From Streptomyces narbonensis (GTDB taxonomy: Bacteria; Actinomycetota; Actinomycetes; Streptomycetales; Streptomycetaceae), in assembly GCF_014649015.1 (NCBI RefSeq), contig NZ_BMSF01000004.1:1-64000 (forward strand): a stretch of DNA of 64,000 nucleotides, in the 5' to 3' direction. The position numbers and the translations under genes are program-made. The notes under the pieces were generated by a model that saw only the letters and a list, made by a program, of their open reading frames with translations, ran no database searches and was not told the DNA's origin. Shown here piece by piece: positions 26,036 through 39,767 of the stretch. Every line of letters begins with the position of its first letter. The first letter of the stretch is position 1.

Positions 26036-27612
26036 TGGGCGGCCTCCACGTTGGGCACGGTGGGCTGGGGGTCCTTCTGCTGGACGTCGGACATGGTGTG
26101 CTGCACCGCCGGGTTGACGACGTCCGTCAGCGGCTTCGGGAAGACGCCGAGGAAGATCAGGACGGCGATCAGCGGGACGACCACCGCGAGTTCACGCACC
26201 CGCAGGTCGGGCAGCTCCCGCACCTCCTCCTTCACCGGCCCGGTCATCGTCCGCTGGTACAGGACGAGGACGTAGAGCGCGGCGAGGACGATGCCGGTGG
26301 TGGCGATGATCCCGGCCACCGGGTACCGGGCGTAGGTCCCGACCAGGACCAGGAACTCGCTGACGAACGGCGCGAGTCCGGGCAGCGACAGGGTCGCGAG
26401 GCCGCCGATGAGGAAGGTGCCGGCGAGCACCGGGGCGACCTTCTGCACACCGCCGTAGTCGGCGATGAGCCGCGAGCCGCGCCGGGAGATCAGGAATCCG
26501 GCGACGAGCATCAGCGCGGCCGTCGAGATGCCGTGGTTGACCATGTAGAGCGTGGCACCGGACTGGCCCTGGGTGGTCATCGCGAAGATGCCCAGGATGA
26601 TGAAGCCGAAGTGCGAGATCGACGCGTAGGCGACCAGCCGCTTGATGTCCCGCTGGCCGACGGCGAGCAGCGCCCCGTACACGATGCTGATGAGCGCGAG
26701 GACGATGATCGCCGGAGTGGCCCACTTCGAGGCCTCCGGGAAGAGCCCCAGGCAGAAGCGGAGCATCGCGAAGGTGCCGACCTTGTCGACGACCGCGGTG
26801 ATCAGGACGGCGACCGGGGCGGTCGCCTCCCCCATCGCGTTCGGCAGCCAGGTGTGCAGCGGCCAGAGCGGCGCCTTCACCGCGAAGGCGAAGAAGAAGC
26901 CGAGGAAGAGCAGCCGCTCGGTGTTGGTCGCCATCTCCAGCGTGCCGTTGGCCCGCGCCTCGGCGATCTCCGTGAGCGAGAAGTTCCCCGCGACCACGTA
27001 GAGCCCGATGACGGCGGCCAGCATGATGAGGCCGCCGACCAGGTTGTAGAGCAGGAACTTGACCGCCGCGTACGAGCGCTGGGCCGCCGCGTTCTCGTCG
27101 GAGCCCGAGTGCGCCCGGTCGCCGAAGCCGCCGATGAGGAAGTACATCGGGATGAGCATGGCCTCGAAGAGGACGTAGAAGAGGAAGACGTCGGTGGCCT
27201 CGAAGGAGAGGATCACCATCGCCTCGACCATGAGGATCAGCGCGAAGAAGCCCTGGGTCGGGCGCCAGCGGGACGACTTCGTCTCCAGGGGGTCGGCGTC
27301 GTGCCAGCCCGCCAGGATGACGAAGGGGATCAGCAGCGCGGTGAGCGCGATGAGCGCCACCCCGATGCCGTCGACCCCGAGTTCGTACCGGACGCCGAAG
27401 TCCTTGATCCAGGCGTGCGATTCGGTCAGCTGGTACCGCTCGCCGCCGGGCTCGAACCGTACGAAGACGACGGCGGCGAGCACCAGCGTGGCGAGCGAGA
27501 CGAGCAGCGCCAGCCATTTGGCGGCGGTGCGGCGGGCGGCGGGGACGGCGGCGGTGAGGATCGCACCGGCCGCCGGCACCGCTGCCGTCAACGTAAGGAG
27601 CGGGAAAGACAT
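26032..27612 (-). CDS. nuoM: NADH-quinone oxidoreductase subunit M
   Basis: A 526-residue antiporter-like subunit. ATG 27612, 5 bp after the nuoL stop; its own stop overlaps nuoN. Hallmarks: the EAMLIPMYFLIGG glutamate helix, AVKFLLYNLVGGLIMLAAVI lysine helix, KAPLWPLHTWLPNAMGEATA, and KRLVAYASISHFGFIILGIF. It forms one of the proton-pumping channels of the membrane arm. Confidence 0.97.
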   Translation of the reverse strand: MSFPLLTLTAAVPAAGAILTAAVPAARRTAAKWLALLVSLATLVLAAVVFVRFEPGGERYQLTESHAWIKDFGVRYELGVDGIGVALIALTALLIPFVILAGWHDADPLETKSSRWRPTQGFFALILMVEAMVILSFEATDVFLFYVLFEAMLIPMYFLIGGFGDRAHSGSDENAAAQRSYAAVKFLLYNLVGGLIMLAAVIGLYVVAGNFSLTEIAEARANGTLEMATNTERLLFLGFFFAFAVKAPLWPLHTWLPNAMGEATAPVAVLITAVVDKVGTFAMLRFCLGLFPEASKWATPAIIVLALISIVYGALLAVGQRDIKRLVAYASISHFGFIILGIFAMTTQGQSGATLYMVNHGISTAALMLVAGFLISRRGSRLIADYGGVQKVAPVLAGTFLIGGLATLSLPGLAPFVSEFLVLVGTYARYPVAGIIATTGIVLAALYVLVLYQRTMTGPVKEEVRELPDLRVRELAVVVPLIAVLIFLGVFPKPLTDVVNPAVQHTMSDVQQKDPQPTVPNVEAAQ

Positions 27613-27617
27613 GTGAG

Positions 27618-29510
27618 TTACACCGCCCTCATCAGCAGGGTCGCGGCGATCAGCACCGCAGTACCTCCGAACATGGAGACCGCGTATGTGCGGGCGTAGC
27701 CGTTCTGGAGCTTGCGCAGCCGGCCGGAGAGGCCACCGACGGCGGCCGCGGTGCCGTTGACGACGCCGTCGACCAGGGTGTGGTCGACGTAGACCAGGGA
27801 GCGGGTCACGTGCGTCCCGCCGGTGACGAAGACGGCGTGGTTGAAGTCGTCCTGGAGCAGGTCACGGCGGGCCGCCCGGGTGAGGAGCGAGCCGCGCGGG
27901 GCGACCACCGGGACGGGCCTGCGGCCGTACTGGAGGTAGGCGAGCCCGACGCCGATCACCATGACGGCGACGGTGGCGGCGGTGACGGTGGCGGCGCTGA
28001 GAGGCGAGTGGCCGTGGGCGAAGCCGGTGACCGGCTCCAGCCACTCGACGAAGCCGGCGAACTCGAAGTAGGCACCTGCGGCGACGGAGCCGACGGCCAG
28101 CAGGATCATCGGGATCGTCATGGACTTCGGCGACTCGTGCGGGTGCGGCGGGTTGCCGTCCGGGTCGTTCTCCCAGCGCTTCTCGCCGAAGAAGGTCATG
28201 AGCATCACGCGGGTCATGTAGTACGCGGTGATGGCCGCGCCGAGCAGGGTGACCGCGCCGAGGATCCATCCCTCGGTGCCGCCCTTCGCGAAGGCCGCCT
28301 CGATGATCTTGTCCTTGGAGAAGAAGCCGGACAGACCGGGGAACCCGATGATCGCGAGGTAGCCGAGGCCGAAGGTGACGAAGGTGACCGGCATGTACTT
28401 CCGCAGGCCGCCGTACTTCCGCATGTCGACCTCGTCGTTCATGCCGTGCATGACCGAGCCGGCGCCGAGGAAGAGCCCGGCCTTGAAGAAGCCGTGCGTC
28501 ACCAGGTGCATGATCGCGAAGACGTAACCAATGGGGCCGAGGCCGGCCGCCAGGATCATGTAGCCGATCTGCGACATCGTCGAACCGGCGAGCGCCTTCT
28601 TGATGTCGTCCTTGGCGCAACCGACGATCGCACCGAAGAGGAGCGTGACCGCGCCGACGATCGTGACGACGAGCTGCGCGTCCGGCGCCGCGTTGAAGAT
28701 GTCGGCGGAGCGGACGATCAGATAGACGCCGGCGGTCACCATCGTGGCCGCGTGGATGAGGGCCGAGACCGGGGTCGGGCCCTCCATCGCGTCCCCGAGC
28801 CAGGACTGCAGCGGCACCTGGGCCGACTTGCCGCAGGCCGCGAGGAGCAGCATCAGGCCGATCGCGGTCAGGGTGCCCTGGGACGCCTCACCGGTGGAGG
28901 CGAGGACCGGCCCGAAGGTGAAGGTCCCGAAGGTGGTGAACATGATCATGATGGCGATCGAGAGGCCCATGTCACCGACGCGGTTGACGATGAAGGCCTT
29001 CTTCGCGGCGGTGGCCGCGCTGGGCTTGTGCTGCCAGAAGCCGATCAGGAGGTACGAGGCGAGGCCGACGCCCTCCCAGCCGAAGTACAGGAGCAGGTAG
29101 TTGTCGGCGAGGACGAGCAGGAGCATCGCCGCGACGAACAGGTTGAGGTAGCCGAAGAAGCGGCGGCGGCGCTCGTCGTGCTCCATGTAGCCGATGGAGT
29201 ACACGTGGATGAGCGTGCCGACCCCGCTGATCAGCAGGACGAAGGTCATCGACAGCTGGTCGAGCTGGAAGGCGATGTCCGCCTGGAAGCCCTCCACCGG
29301 GATCCAGGTGTACAGCCGCTGGTACATCGCTCGGTCGTCCGCGCTCCTGCCGAGCATGTCGGCGAAGAGCGCCAGGCCGATGACGAAGGAGACGGCCGCG
29401 AGCAGGGTGCCGAGCCAGTGCCCGGACTTGTCGAGCCGCCGGCCGCCGCAGAGCAGGACGGCCGCGCCGAGCAGGGGTGCCCCGACGAGCAGCGCAATGA
29501 GATTTTCCAC
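27618..29510 (-). CDS. nuoL: NADH-quinone oxidoreductase subunit L
   Basis: A 630-residue distal antiporter-like subunit with the long lateral helix at its C-terminus. GTG 29510, 11 bp after the nuoK stop. Motifs: [25 protein letters not shown] core ([20 protein letters not shown]), [59 protein letters not shown] and the [17 protein letters not shown] segment. It is the outermost proton channel. Confidence 0.97.
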   Translation of the reverse strand: MENLIALLVGAPLLGAAVLLCGGRRLDKSGHWLGTLLAAVSFVIGLALFADMLGRSADDRAMYQRLYTWIPVEGFQADIAFQLDQLSMTFVLLISGVGTLIHVYSIGYMEHDERRRRFFGYLNLFVAAMLLLVLADNYLLLYFGWEGVGLASYLLIGFWQHKPSAATAAKKAFIVNRVGDMGLSIAIMIMFTTFGTFTFGPVLASTGEASQGTLTAIGLMLLLAACGKSAQVPLQSWLGDAMEGPTPVSALIHAATMVTAGVYLIVRSADIFNAAPDAQLVVTIVGAVTLLFGAIVGCAKDDIKKALAGSTMSQIGYMILAAGLGPIGYVFAIMHLVTHGFFKAGLFLGAGSVMHGMNDEVDMRKYGGLRKYMPVTFVTFGLGYLAIIGFPGLSGFFSKDKIIEAAFAKGGTEGWILGAVTLLGAAITAYYMTRVMLMTFFGEKRWENDPDGNPPHPHESPKSMTIPMILLAVGSVAAGAYFEFAGFVEWLEPVTGFAHGHSPLSAATVTAATVAVMVIGVGLAYLQYGRRPVPVVAPRGSLLTRAARRDLLQDDFNHAVFVTGGTHVTRSLVYVDHTLVDGVVNGTAAAVGGLSGRLRKLQNGYARTYAVSMFGGTAVLIAATLLMRAV

Positions 29511-29521
29511 GGGTCAGCCCC

Positions 29522-29821
29522 TCACAGCTTCATCAGGCTGGCGTCGTCGACCGAGGCCGAGTGGCGGGCACGGAAGACGGACACGATGATCGCGAGCCCG
29601 ACGACGACCTCCGCGGCGGCGACGACCATCGTGAAGAACGCGATGATCTGGCCGTCGAGGTTGCCGTGCATGCGGGAGAAGGTGACGAACGCGAGGTTGC
29701 AGGCGTTGAGCATCAGCTCGACGCACATGAAGACCACGATCGCGTTGCGCCGGATCAGCACCCCCGCCGCACCGATGGTGAACAGCAGGGCCGCGAGGTA
29801 CAGGTAGTTGACGGGGTTCAC
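29522..29821 (-). CDS. nuoK: NADH-quinone oxidoreductase subunit K
   Basis: A 99-residue three-helix membrane subunit. GTG 29821 overlaps the nuoJ stop by four bases (GTGA). Both buried glutamates of the family are visible ([16 protein letters not shown] and [13 protein letters not shown]). It links the quinone site to the proton channels. Confidence 0.96.
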   Translation of the reverse strand: MNPVNYLYLAALLFTIGAAGVLIRRNAIVVFMCVELMLNACNLAFVTFSRMHGNLDGQIIAFFTMVVAAAEVVVGLAIIVSVFRARHSASVDDASLMKL

Positions 29822-30648
29822 CGGGTGGCCTCCTCTTCGTCCCGGTCCCGGCCGAGCCGCTCCTCGGAGCGCTGCTCCAGGGCCTTGAGGTCGGCGATCG
29901 CCTCGCCGGACACGTCCCGGATCTGGCCCCGCTTGCGCAGGGTCTGCATGACGGTGAGCTCCGACGGGGAGCCGTCGGGGAGCAGACCGGCGACGTCCAC
30001 GGCGTTGTGCCGGGCGTAGACACCGGGCGCGGGCAGCGGCGGCACGTGCGTGCCCTGGCGGACGCGCTGCTCGGAGAGCTCGCGCTGGGTGCGGGCCCGC
30101 TCGGTGCGCTCGCGGTGCGTGAGCACCATCGCGCCGACGGCCGCGGTGATGAGGAGCGCGCCGGTGATCTCGAAGGCGAAGACGTACTTGGTGAAGATGA
30201 GGGCGGCGAGGCCCTCCACGTTTCCGCCGTACGCCGCGTTGGCCGCGCCGAGGCCGGTGAACTCGGTGAGCGAGGCCTGGCCGATGCCGGCGACCAGCAG
30301 GATGCCGAAGCCGAGCCCGCAGGCCGCGGCCCACCAGCGCTGGCCCTTGATGGTCTCCTTCAGCGAGTCCGCGGCCGTGACGCCGACCAGCATGACGATG
30401 AAGAGGAAGAGCATCATGATCGCGCCGGTGTAGACGACGATCTGGACGATGCCGAGGAAGTACGCGCCGTTGGCGAGGTAGAAGACCGCGAGGACGATCA
30501 TCGTGCCGGCCAGCGACAGCGCGCTGTGCATGGCCTTCTTCATCAGGATCGTGGCGAGGGCGCCGACGACGGCGACCGTGCCGAGGACCCAGAACTGGAA
30601 GGCCTCACCGGACGACGTGGTGTACGCCGCGAGATGGGTCGCGCTCAT
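29818..30648 (-). CDS. nuoJ: NADH-quinone oxidoreductase subunit J
   Basis: A 276-residue membrane subunit with five helices ([20 protein letters not shown], the [13 protein letters not shown] helix) and a cytoplasmic tail of about 85 residues rich in Arg/Glu, longer than in enterobacteria but usual in actinomycetes. ATG 30648 overlaps the nuoI stop by four bases. Confidence 0.96.
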   Translation of the reverse strand: MSATHLAAYTTSSGEAFQFWVLGTVAVVGALATILMKKAMHSALSLAGTMIVLAVFYLANGAYFLGIVQIVVYTGAIMMLFLFIVMLVGVTAADSLKETIKGQRWWAAACGLGFGILLVAGIGQASLTEFTGLGAANAAYGGNVEGLAALIFTKYVFAFEITGALLITAAVGAMVLTHRERTERARTQRELSEQRVRQGTHVPPLPAPGVYARHNAVDVAGLLPDGSPSELTVMQTLRKRGQIRDVSGEAIADLKALEQRSEERLGRDRDEEEATR

Positions 30649-31223
30649 GAGTCCGCCCCCTCCGGCTCGCCCTTCTCACCCTTGGAGACGGCGACCTGCT
30701 GGACGGTCCCGGGCGCGGCCTCGGTGACGAGGCCCCGGTAGTAGTCCTGCTCGGTCATGCCGGGGAAGATCGCGTGCGGAGAGTCGACCATGGTCTCCTC
30801 CAGACCCGCGAGCAGCTGCTCCTTGGTGTAGATCAGGTTCTCGCGGGAGGAGTCGGCCAGCTCGAACTCGTTGGTCATCGTCAGCGCGCGCGTGGGGCAG
30901 GCCTCGATGCACAGACCGCACAGGATGCAGCGGGCGTAGTTGATCTGGTAGACGCGGCCGTACCGCTCGCCGGGCGAGTAGCGCTCCTCGTCGGTGTTGT
31001 CCGCGCCCTCGACGTAGATCGCGTCGGCGGGACAGGCCCAGGCGCAGAGCTCGCAGCCGACGCACTTCTCCAGGCCGTCGGGGTGACGGTTGAGCTGGTG
31101 CCGGCCGTGGAAGCGGGGCGCCGTCGTCTTCTGCTGCTCCGGGTACTGCTCGGTCAGCCGCTTCTTGAACATGGCCTTGAAGGTCACGCCGAAGCCGGCC
31201 ACCGGATTCTGGAAGTCAGACAC
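30645..31223 (-). CDS. nuoI: NADH-quinone oxidoreductase subunit I
   Basis: A 192-residue ferredoxin-like subunit. GTG 31223 lies 10 nt after AGGAG and overlaps nuoH by eight bases. Two [4Fe-4S] motifs are intact ([12 protein letters not shown] and [12 protein letters not shown]), carrying clusters N6a and N6b that pass electrons towards NuoB and quinone. Confidence 0.97.
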   Translation of the reverse strand: MSDFQNPVAGFGVTFKAMFKKRLTEQYPEQQKTTAPRFHGRHQLNRHPDGLEKCVGCELCAWACPADAIYVEGADNTDEERYSPGERYGRVYQINYARCILCGLCIEACPTRALTMTNEFELADSSRENLIYTKEQLLAGLEETMVDSPHAIFPGMTEQDYYRGLVTEAAPGTVQQVAVSKGEKGEPEGADS

Positions 31224-32577
31224 CGTCCGTCTCCTTTCCCTCACTCGCAGGAGCTGTATCGGGGGCGCCACTGGCCACGAGGTCCCGGTCCTGCCGCGGC
31301 CTGCGCCGGGGCACGGGCGGCAGCGACTGCCCGGGCTTGGGCGGTACGGGGAAGCCTCCGGCCATCGGGTCGAAGGCGCGCGCCTTCTCCGGCGCCGCCG
31401 CCTCCGCCTTGGCCTTCCTGTCGCGGAAGGTGTCGAAGAGGAAGGAGAGCAGCAGCAGTCCGAGGACGGCGCCGGCCACGTACAGGACGATGTTGCTGAA
31501 CGCGATGTTCTCGTTCCGCAGGGCCCGGACGGTGGCGACGAGCATCAGCCAGACCACGGAGACCGGGATGAGGACCTTCCACCCGAGCTTCATCAGCTGG
31601 TCGTAGCGGACGCGGGGCAGGGTGCCGCGGAGCCAGATGAAGAAGAAGAGGAGCAACTGCACCTTGAGGACGAACCAGAGCATCGGCCACCAGCCGTGGT
31701 TCGCGCCCTCCCAGAAGGTGGAGACCGGGTACGGGGCCCGCCAGCCGCCCAGGAAGAGCGTCACCGACACGGCCGAGACCGTCACCATGTTCACGTACTC
31801 GGCGAGCATGAACATCGCGAACTTGATGGACGAGTACTCGGTGTTGAAGCCGCCGACGAGGTCGCCCTCGGACTCCGGCATGTCGAAGGGGGCGCGGTTG
31901 GTCTCGCCGACCATCGTGACGATGTAGATGATGAACGACACCGGCAGCAGGATCACGAACCAGCGGTCCGCCTGCGCCTCGACGATCGCCGAGGTCGACA
32001 TCGACCCGGAGTAGAGGAAGACGGAGGCGAAGGCCGCGCCCATGGCGATCTCGTACGAGATCATCTGGGCGCAGGAGCGCAGGCCGCCGAGGAGCGGGTA
32101 CGTGGAGCCGGAGGACCAGCCCGCGAGGACGATGCCGTAGATGCCGACGGAGGCGACCGCGAGGACGTACAGCATCGCGATCGGCAGGTCGGTCAGCTGC
32201 ATCGCCGTGCGGTGGCCGAAGATCGACACCTCGTTGCCCGCGGGCCCGAAGGGGATCACGGCGATCGCCATGAAGGCCGGGATCGCGGCGATGATCGGGG
32301 CGAGGACGTAGACGACCTTGTCGGCCTTCTTGACGATCACGTCCTCCTTGAGCATCAGCTTGATGCCGTCCGCGAGGGACTGGAGGAGGCCCCAGGGGCC
32401 GTGCCGGTTGGGGCCGACGCGCAGCTGCATCCAGGCGACGACCTTGCGCTCCCACACGATGGAGAAGAGCACGGTGACCATCAGGAAGGCGAAGCAGAAG
32501 ACGGCCTTGATCAGGACGAGCCACCAGGGGTCCGTGCCGAACATGGACAGGTCTTCGGCGGCGAGGAGGGTGTTCAT
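31216..32577 (-). CDS. nuoH: NADH-quinone oxidoreductase subunit H
   Basis: A 453-residue eight-helix subunit that forms the quinone chamber with NuoB and NuoD. ATG 32577 overlaps the nuoG stop. The conserved cytoplasmic loop [20 protein letters not shown] and the [20 protein letters not shown] segment are present. The Lys/Ala/Pro-rich tail of about 70 residues after the last helix is an actinobacterial addition. Confidence 0.97.
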   Translation of the reverse strand: MNTLLAAEDLSMFGTDPWWLVLIKAVFCFAFLMVTVLFSIVWERKVVAWMQLRVGPNRHGPWGLLQSLADGIKLMLKEDVIVKKADKVVYVLAPIIAAIPAFMAIAVIPFGPAGNEVSIFGHRTAMQLTDLPIAMLYVLAVASVGIYGIVLAGWSSGSTYPLLGGLRSCAQMISYEIAMGAAFASVFLYSGSMSTSAIVEAQADRWFVILLPVSFIIYIVTMVGETNRAPFDMPESEGDLVGGFNTEYSSIKFAMFMLAEYVNMVTVSAVSVTLFLGGWRAPYPVSTFWEGANHGWWPMLWFVLKVQLLLFFFIWLRGTLPRVRYDQLMKLGWKVLIPVSVVWLMLVATVRALRNENIAFSNIVLYVAGAVLGLLLLSFLFDTFRDRKAKAEAAAPEKARAFDPMAGGFPVPPKPGQSLPPVPRRRPRQDRDLVASGAPDTAPASEGKETDGV

Positions 32578-35053
32578 GCCTGCACCTCCGTCGGGGTGGC
32601 CGGGCCGATGCGGACCAGGTCTCCGGGGCGGGCGCCGGTGTCGGAGTGGACGCCGGCGCCGGCCGAGTTCAGCGGGAGCCAGACCACCCGGTCGGGCATC
32701 TCGGTGACCCGGAGCGGGAAGGCGACCGAGCCGGCCGGGCCGGTGACCTCCAGGGTGTCGCCGTCCTTGACGCCGGTGTCGGCGGCGGTGGCGGCGGAGA
32801 GGCGGGCGACGGCCGCGTGGCGGGTGCCGGCGAGGGCGGTGTCGCCCTCCTGGAGACGGCCGAGGTCGAGGAGCATCCGGTGTCCGGCGAGGACGGCCTC
32901 GCCGTCGCCGGGCCGGGGCGCGGGCCGGCCGGGCTCGGCGGGCTCGGAGGCCCGCTCCTCGGTCCAGCGGCCGAGCCGGTCCAACTCCCGTCGCGCGGAC
33001 CGCAGGTCGGGCAGGGCCAGGTGGGCGTCCATGGCGTCGGCGAGCATGTGGAGCACGCGCGCGTCGGCCGGGGCGAGCGGCCTGGTCATCTGCTCGGGCT
33101 TGAGCGCGGCCTCGAAGAGGCGTGCCCTGCCCTCCCAGTTGAGGAAGGTGCCGGGCTTCTCGGCGACGGCGGCGACCGGGAGGACGACGTCGGCGCGGTC
33201 GGTGACCTCGCCGGGCCGCAGCTCCAGGGAGACCACGAAGGCCGCGTCGAGGGCCTCACGCGCGCGTGCCGGGTCGGGCAGGTCGACGACGTCGACACCG
33301 GCGACGAGCAGCGCGCCGAGTTCGCCGGTGGCCGCGGCCTCCAGGATCTGGCCGGTGTCGCGGCCGTAGCGGTGCGGGAGTTCGCGGACGCCCCAGGCGG
33401 CGGCGACCTCCTCCCGCGCGCGCGGGTCGGTCGCGGGCCGGCCGCCGGGCAGCAGCGTCGGGATCGCGCCCGCCTCCACCGCTCCGCGTTCGCCGGAGCG
33501 GCGCGGGATCCAGACGAGCCGGGCGCCGGTGGCGGCCGCGGCCCGCAGGGCTGCGGTGAGCGCGCCGGGCACGCCCGCGAGGCGCTCGCCGACGGCGATG
33601 ACGGCGCCTTCCTGGCGGAGGGCCTCGGCGGCGGCGAGTCCGTCGCCTTCGAGGCTGAGCCGGGAGGTGAGGGCGTCGAGCCACTCGGTCTCGGTGCCGG
33701 GCGCGGCCGGCAGCAGCGTGCCGCCCGCCTTCTCCAGGCCGCGGGTCGCGAAGGCGGCGACCGCGTAGGTCTTCTGGCCGTGCTTGCGCCAGGCCTTGCG
33801 GAGCCGCAGGAAGACGCCCGGGGCCTCCTCCTCGGCCTCCAGGCCGACGAGGAGCACGGCCGGCGCCGCTTCGAGCGAGGTGTACGTGACGCCGCTGCCG
33901 TCCAGGTCCTTCCCGCGTCCGGCGACGGCGGAGGCCAGGAAGTCGGCCTCCTCGCCGGAGTGGACGCGGGCCCGGAAGTCGATGTCGTTGGTGTCGAGGG
34001 CGACCCGGGCGAACTTGGCGTACGCGTAGGAGTCCTCGACGGTCAGCCGGCCGCCGGCGAGGACGCCGGTGCGGCCGCGGACGAGTCCGCGGGCGGCGGC
34101 CTCCAGGGCCTCCGGCCAGGACGCCGCCTCCAGCTCACCCGTCTCGGTGTTCCGGACGAGCGGGGTGGTGAGCCGGTCGCGCTGCTGCGCGTACCGGAAG
34201 CCGAAGCGGCCCTTGTCGCAGATCCACTCCTCGTTGACCTCGGGGTCCTCGGCGGCGAGCCGCCGCATGACCTTGCCGCGCCGGTGGTCGGTGCGGGTGG
34301 CGCAGCCGCCGGCGCACTGCTCGCAGACCGACGGCGAGGAGACCAGGTCGAAGGGGCGGGAGCGGAAGCGGTAGGCGGCCGAGGTGAGGGCGCCGACCGG
34401 GCAGATCTGGATGGTGTTGCCGGAGAAGTACGACTCGAAGGGGTCGCCCTCGCCGGTGCCGACCTGCTGGAGCGCGCCGCGCTCGATCAGCTCGATCATC
34501 GGGTCGCCCGCGACCTGGTTGGAGAAGCGGGTGCAGCGGGCGCACAGGACGCAGCGCTCGCGGTCGAGCAGCACCTGGGTGGAGATCGGGACCGGCTTCT
34601 CGTAGGTGCGCTTGACGCCCTCGAAGCGGGACTCGGCCTGCCCGTGGGACATGGCCTGGTTCTGCAGGGGGCACTCGCCGCCCTTGTCGCAGACCGGGCA
34701 GTCCAGCGGGTGGTTGACGAGCAGCAGCTCCATCACGCCGTGCTGCGCCTTCTCGGCGACGGGTGAGGTGAGCTGCGACTTGACCACCATGCCGTCGGTG
34801 CACGTGATGGTGCAGGAGGCCATGGGCTTGCGCTGGCCCTCGACCTCGACGATGCACTGGCGGCAGGCGCCTGCGGGGTCGAGGAGCGGGTGGTCGCAGA
34901 AGCGCGGGATCTCGATGCCGAGCTGTTCGGCGGCGCGGATGACCAGCGTCCCCTTGGGGACGGAGATCTCGATGCCGTCGATGGTCAGCGTGACGAGGTC
35001 CTGGGGCGGGAGCGCCGCCGCGCCGCCCCCGGAGGGGGCAGACGTGGAGACTG

Positions 35054-35057
<4 letters not shown>
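32574..35057 (-). CDS. nuoG: NADH-quinone oxidoreductase subunit G
   Basis: An 827-residue iron-sulfur subunit of the peripheral arm. ATG 35057 overlaps nuoF's stop. N-terminal [2Fe-2S] cysteines lie in [19 protein letters not shown], followed by the [17 protein letters not shown] and [10 protein letters not shown] cluster motifs and [15 protein letters not shown], which matches the extra N7-type site of some bacterial NuoG proteins. The molybdopterin-oxidoreductase-like remainder is degenerate and probably structural. It carries electrons from NuoE/F to NuoI. Confidence 0.96.
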
Positions 35058-36411
<1,354 letters not shown>

Positions 36412-36415
<4 letters not shown>

Positions 36416-37152
36416 TCCCCCTCCTGACGGGTTGCCTCACCGCGCGGGTGGACGATTCGGTGGTGGGGCGCCTCGCCCTTGGCCAGTCGCAGTCCTACGA
36501 GGGAGGCGGGGCCCGCGCCGCCGGTGGCCTCGACGGCGCCGGGGCGCTCGTCGGGGAAGCCGGCGAGGATGCGGGCGGTCTCCTTGAAGGTGCAGAGGGG
36601 GGCGCCGCGGGTGGGTTCGACGGTCCGTCCGGCCCGCAGGTCGTCCACCATCTGCTTGGCGGACTCCGGGGTCTGGTTGTCGAAGAACTCCCAGTTGACC
36701 ATCACGACCGGTGCGAAGTCGCAGGCCGCGTTGCACTCGATGTGTTCGAGGGTGATCTTGCCGTCTTCGGTCGTCTCGTTGTTGCCGACGGCGAGGTGCT
36801 GCTTGAGCTCCTCGAAGATGGCGTCGCCGCCCATGACCGCGCAGAGCGTGTTCGTACAGACGCCGACCTGGTAGTCGCCGGAGGGCTTGCGCCGGTACAT
36901 CGTGTAGAAGGTGGCGACGGCGGTGACCTCGGCGGTGGTCAGGCCGAGGAGGTCGGCGCAGAACCGCATGCCGGTACGGGTCACGTGGCCCTCCTCCGAC
37001 TGCACGAGGTGCAGCATCGGCAGGAGCGCGGAGCGCGAGTCCGGGTAGCGGGCGATGATCTCCCGGGCGTCCTGCTCCAGGCGCGCGTGGACCTCGGCCG
37101 GGTATTCGGGGGCGGGGAGCTGGGGCATCCCCAGGCTGACGTTCTCCGTCAT
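36412..37152 (-). CDS. nuoE: NADH-quinone oxidoreductase subunit E
   Basis: A 246-residue thioredoxin-fold [2Fe-2S] subunit (cluster N1a). ATG 37152 overlaps nuoD by four bases. Cluster cysteines are in [11 protein letters not shown] and [10 protein letters not shown]. The C-terminal extension of about 60 residues beyond the family core (from the [19 protein letters not shown] stretch) is typical of actinomycetes. Confidence 0.96.
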
Positions 37153-38471
37153 CGGTCGACGCCTCCCATCACGGGGTCGATGGAGGCGACGGCGACGATG
37201 ACGTCGGCGACCTGGCCGCCCTCGCACATCGCGGCCATGGCCTGGAGGTTGGTGAAGGACGGGTCGCGGAAGTGGACCCGGAAGGGGCGGGTGCCGCCGT
37301 CGGAGACGACGTGCACGCCGAGCTCGCCCTTGGGGGACTCCACGGCCGCGTAGGCCTGCCCCGGGGGGACCCGGAAGCCCTCGGTGACCAGCTTGAAGTG
37401 GTGGATCAGGGCCTCCATGGAGGTGCCCATGATCTTCTTGATGTGGTCGAGGGAGTTGCCGAGGCCGTCGGGCCCGAGCGCCAGCTGCGCGGGCCAGGCG
37501 ATCTTCTTGTCGCCGACCATGACCGGGCCGGGCGCGAGCCGGTCGAGGCACTGCTCGACGATCCGCAGCGACTGGCGCATCTCCTCCAGGCGGACGAGGA
37601 AGCGTCCGTAGGAGTCGCAGGTGTCGGCGGTCGGGACGTCGAACTCGTAGTCCTCGTAGCCGCAGTACGGGTCGGTCTTGCGCAGGTCGTGCGGGAGGCC
37701 GGCGGACCGGAGGATCGGTCCGGTGGCGCCGAGGGCCATGCAGCCGGTGAGGTCGAGGTAGCCGACGTCCTGCATGCGGGCCTTGAAGATGGGGTTGCCG
37801 GTGGCGAGCTTGTCGTATTCCGGCAGGTTCTTCTTCATGGTCTTCACGAACTCGCGGACGGCGTCGACGGCGCCGGGCGGCAGGTCCTGGGCGAGGCCGC
37901 CGGGGCGGATGAACGCGTGGTTCATGCGCAGGCCGGTGATCAGCTCGTAGAGGTCCAGGATCATCTCGCGGTCCCGGAAGCCGTAGATCATGATCGTGGT
38001 GGCGCCGAGCTCCATGCCTCCGGTGGCGATGCACACCAGGTGCGAGGAGAGCCGGTTGAGCTCCATGAGGAGCACGCGGATGACGCTGGCGCGGTCCGGG
38101 ATCTGGTCGGTGATGCCGAGCAGCTTCTCCACGCCGAGGCAGTACGCCGTCTCGTTGTAGAACGAGGTGAGGTAGTCCATGCGCGTGACGAAGGTGGTGC
38201 CCTGCGTCCAGGTCCGGTATTCGAGGTTCTTCTCGATGCCGGTGTGGAGGTAGCCGATGCCGCAGCGGGCCTCGGTGACGGTCTCGCCGTCGATCTCCAG
38301 GATGAGCCGGAGCACGCCGTGGGTGGACGGGTGCTGCGGGCCCATGTTGACGATGATGCGCTCGTCGTCGGCCTTGGCGGCGGACTGGACGACCTCTTCC
38401 CAGTCGCCGCCGGTCACCGTGTAGACGGCGCCTTCTGTCGTCTCCCGGGGGGAGGCGGACGGGGTGTTCAC
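37149..38471 (-). CDS. nuoD: NADH-quinone oxidoreductase subunit D
   Basis: A 440-residue 49-kDa-type subunit lining the quinone site. GTG 38471 overlaps the nuoC stop by four bases. The conserved [15 protein letters not shown] near residue 40-55 holds the quinone-site histidine, and the hydrogenase-like C-terminus ends MGGVDR. About 35 extra residues precede the core. Confidence 0.97.
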   Translation of the reverse strand: MNTPSASPRETTEGAVYTVTGGDWEEVVQSAAKADDERIIVNMGPQHPSTHGVLRLILEIDGETVTEARCGIGYLHTGIEKNLEYRTWTQGTTFVTRMDYLTSFYNETAYCLGVEKLLGITDQIPDRASVIRVLLMELNRLSSHLVCIATGGMELGATTIMIYGFRDREMILDLYELITGLRMNHAFIRPGGLAQDLPPGAVDAVREFVKTMKKNLPEYDKLATGNPIFKARMQDVGYLDLTGCMALGATGPILRSAGLPHDLRKTDPYCGYEDYEFDVPTADTCDSYGRFLVRLEEMRQSLRIVEQCLDRLAPGPVMVGDKKIAWPAQLALGPDGLGNSLDHIKKIMGTSMEALIHHFKLVTEGFRVPPGQAYAAVESPKGELGVHVVSDGGTRPFRVHFRDPSFTNLQAMAAMCEGGQVADVIVAVASIDPVMGGVDR

Positions 38472-39199
38472 GAGTACGACCTCCGCTGGTCCGGAGCCGG
38501 GATCTGGGCGCCCTTGTACTCGACGGCGATGCCGCCGAGGGGGTAGTCCTTGCGCTGCGGGTGGCCCTGCCAGTCGTCCGGCATCATGATCCGGGTGAGG
38601 GCGGGGTGGCCGTCGAAGACGATGCCGAAGAAGTCGTACGCCTCGCGCTCGTGCCAGTCGTTCGTCGGGTAGACGGCGACGAGGGACGGGATGCGCGGGT
38701 CGGCGTCGGGCGCCGAGACCTCCAGGCGGATCAGCCTGCCGTGGGTGAGCGAGCGCAGGTGGTAGACGGCGTGCAGCTCGCGTCCCTTGTCCCCCGGGTA
38801 GTGGACGCCACAGACGCCGGTGCAGAGCTCGAAGCGGAGCGCCGGGTCGTCGCGGAGGGTGCGGGCGACCCGGACGAGGTGCTCGCGCTCGATGTGGAAG
38901 GTGAGCTCGTCGCGGTCGACGACCGTCTTCTCGATGGCGTTGGCGGGGAGCAGTCCCTGCTCCTCCAGGGCGCCTTCGAGTTCGTCGGCGACCTCGTCGA
39001 ACCAGCCGCCGTAAGGGCGGGTGGCCGGGCCGGGGAGGCGGATCGAGCGGACGAGGCCGCTGTAGCCGGACGTGTCGCCGCCCTTGTCGGCGCCGAACAT
39101 GCCACGCTGGAGGCGTACCTCCTCGCCGTGGTCCCCGCGCTGTCCCGGCAGGTTCTGCGCGCTGAGGTCCTTCTCGGGATTGGGTGTCTCGTCGCTCAC
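38468..39199 (-). CDS. nuoC: NADH-quinone oxidoreductase subunit C
   Basis: A 243-residue 30-kDa-type subunit, separate from NuoD. GTG 39199 overlaps nuoB's stop. The signature [17 protein letters not shown] followed by [20 protein letters not shown] is complete. An acidic N-terminal extension of about 75 residues is poorly conserved. Confidence 0.97.
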   Translation of the reverse strand: MSDETPNPEKDLSAQNLPGQRGDHGEEVRLQRGMFGADKGGDTSGYSGLVRSIRLPGPATRPYGGWFDEVADELEGALEEQGLLPANAIEKTVVDRDELTFHIEREHLVRVARTLRDDPALRFELCTGVCGVHYPGDKGRELHAVYHLRSLTHGRLIRLEVSAPDADPRIPSLVAVYPTNDWHEREAYDFFGIVFDGHPALTRIMMPDDWQGHPQRKDYPLGGIAVEYKGAQIPAPDQRRSYS

Positions 39200-39750
39200 C
39201 GGAGCAGACCCTTCAACTCAATGGTCGGCAGCGCCTTCAGCGCCGCTTCCTCCGCCTCCCGGGCCGCCTCCTCGGCGTTCACGCCGAGCTTGGAGGTCTG
39301 GATCTTCTGGTGGAGCTTGAGGATCGCGTCGAGGAGCATCTCCGGCCGCGGCGGACAGCCGGGCAGGTAGATGTCGACGGGCACGATGTGGTCGACGCCC
39401 TGCACGATCGCGTAGTTGTTGAACATGCCGCCCGAGGAGGCGCAGACGCCCATCGAGATGACCCACTTGGGGTTGGGCATCTGGTCGTAGACCTGCCGCA
39501 GGACCGGCGCCATCTTCTGGCTGACGCGGCCGGCGACGATCATGAGGTCGGCCTGGCGCGGCGAGCCGCGGAAGACCTCCATGCCGAAGCGGGCCAGGTC
39601 GTAGCGGCCGGCTCCGGTGGTCATCATCTCGATGGCGCAGCAGGCGAGGCCGAAGGTCGCGGGGAACACGGACGCCTTGCGCACCCAGCCCGCGGCCTGT
39701 TCGACCGTCGTCAGCAGAAAGCCGCTCGGGAGTTTCTCTTCGAGTCCCAT
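39196..39750 (-). CDS. nuoB: NADH-quinone oxidoreductase subunit B
   Basis: A 184-residue subunit carrying cluster N2, the last electron carrier before quinone. ATG 39750, 17 bp after the nuoA stop. The tandem cysteines in LACCAIEMM, plus [10 protein letters not shown] and PGCPPRPE, complete the unusual N2 ligation. Confidence 0.97.
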   Translation of the reverse strand: MGLEEKLPSGFLLTTVEQAAGWVRKASVFPATFGLACCAIEMMTTGAGRYDLARFGMEVFRGSPRQADLMIVAGRVSQKMAPVLRQVYDQMPNPKWVISMGVCASSGGMFNNYAIVQGVDHIVPVDIYLPGCPPRPEMLLDAILKLHQKIQTSKLGVNAEEAAREAEEAALKALPTIELKGLLR

Positions 39751-39767
39751 TGGTGCCCCTCAGCCCC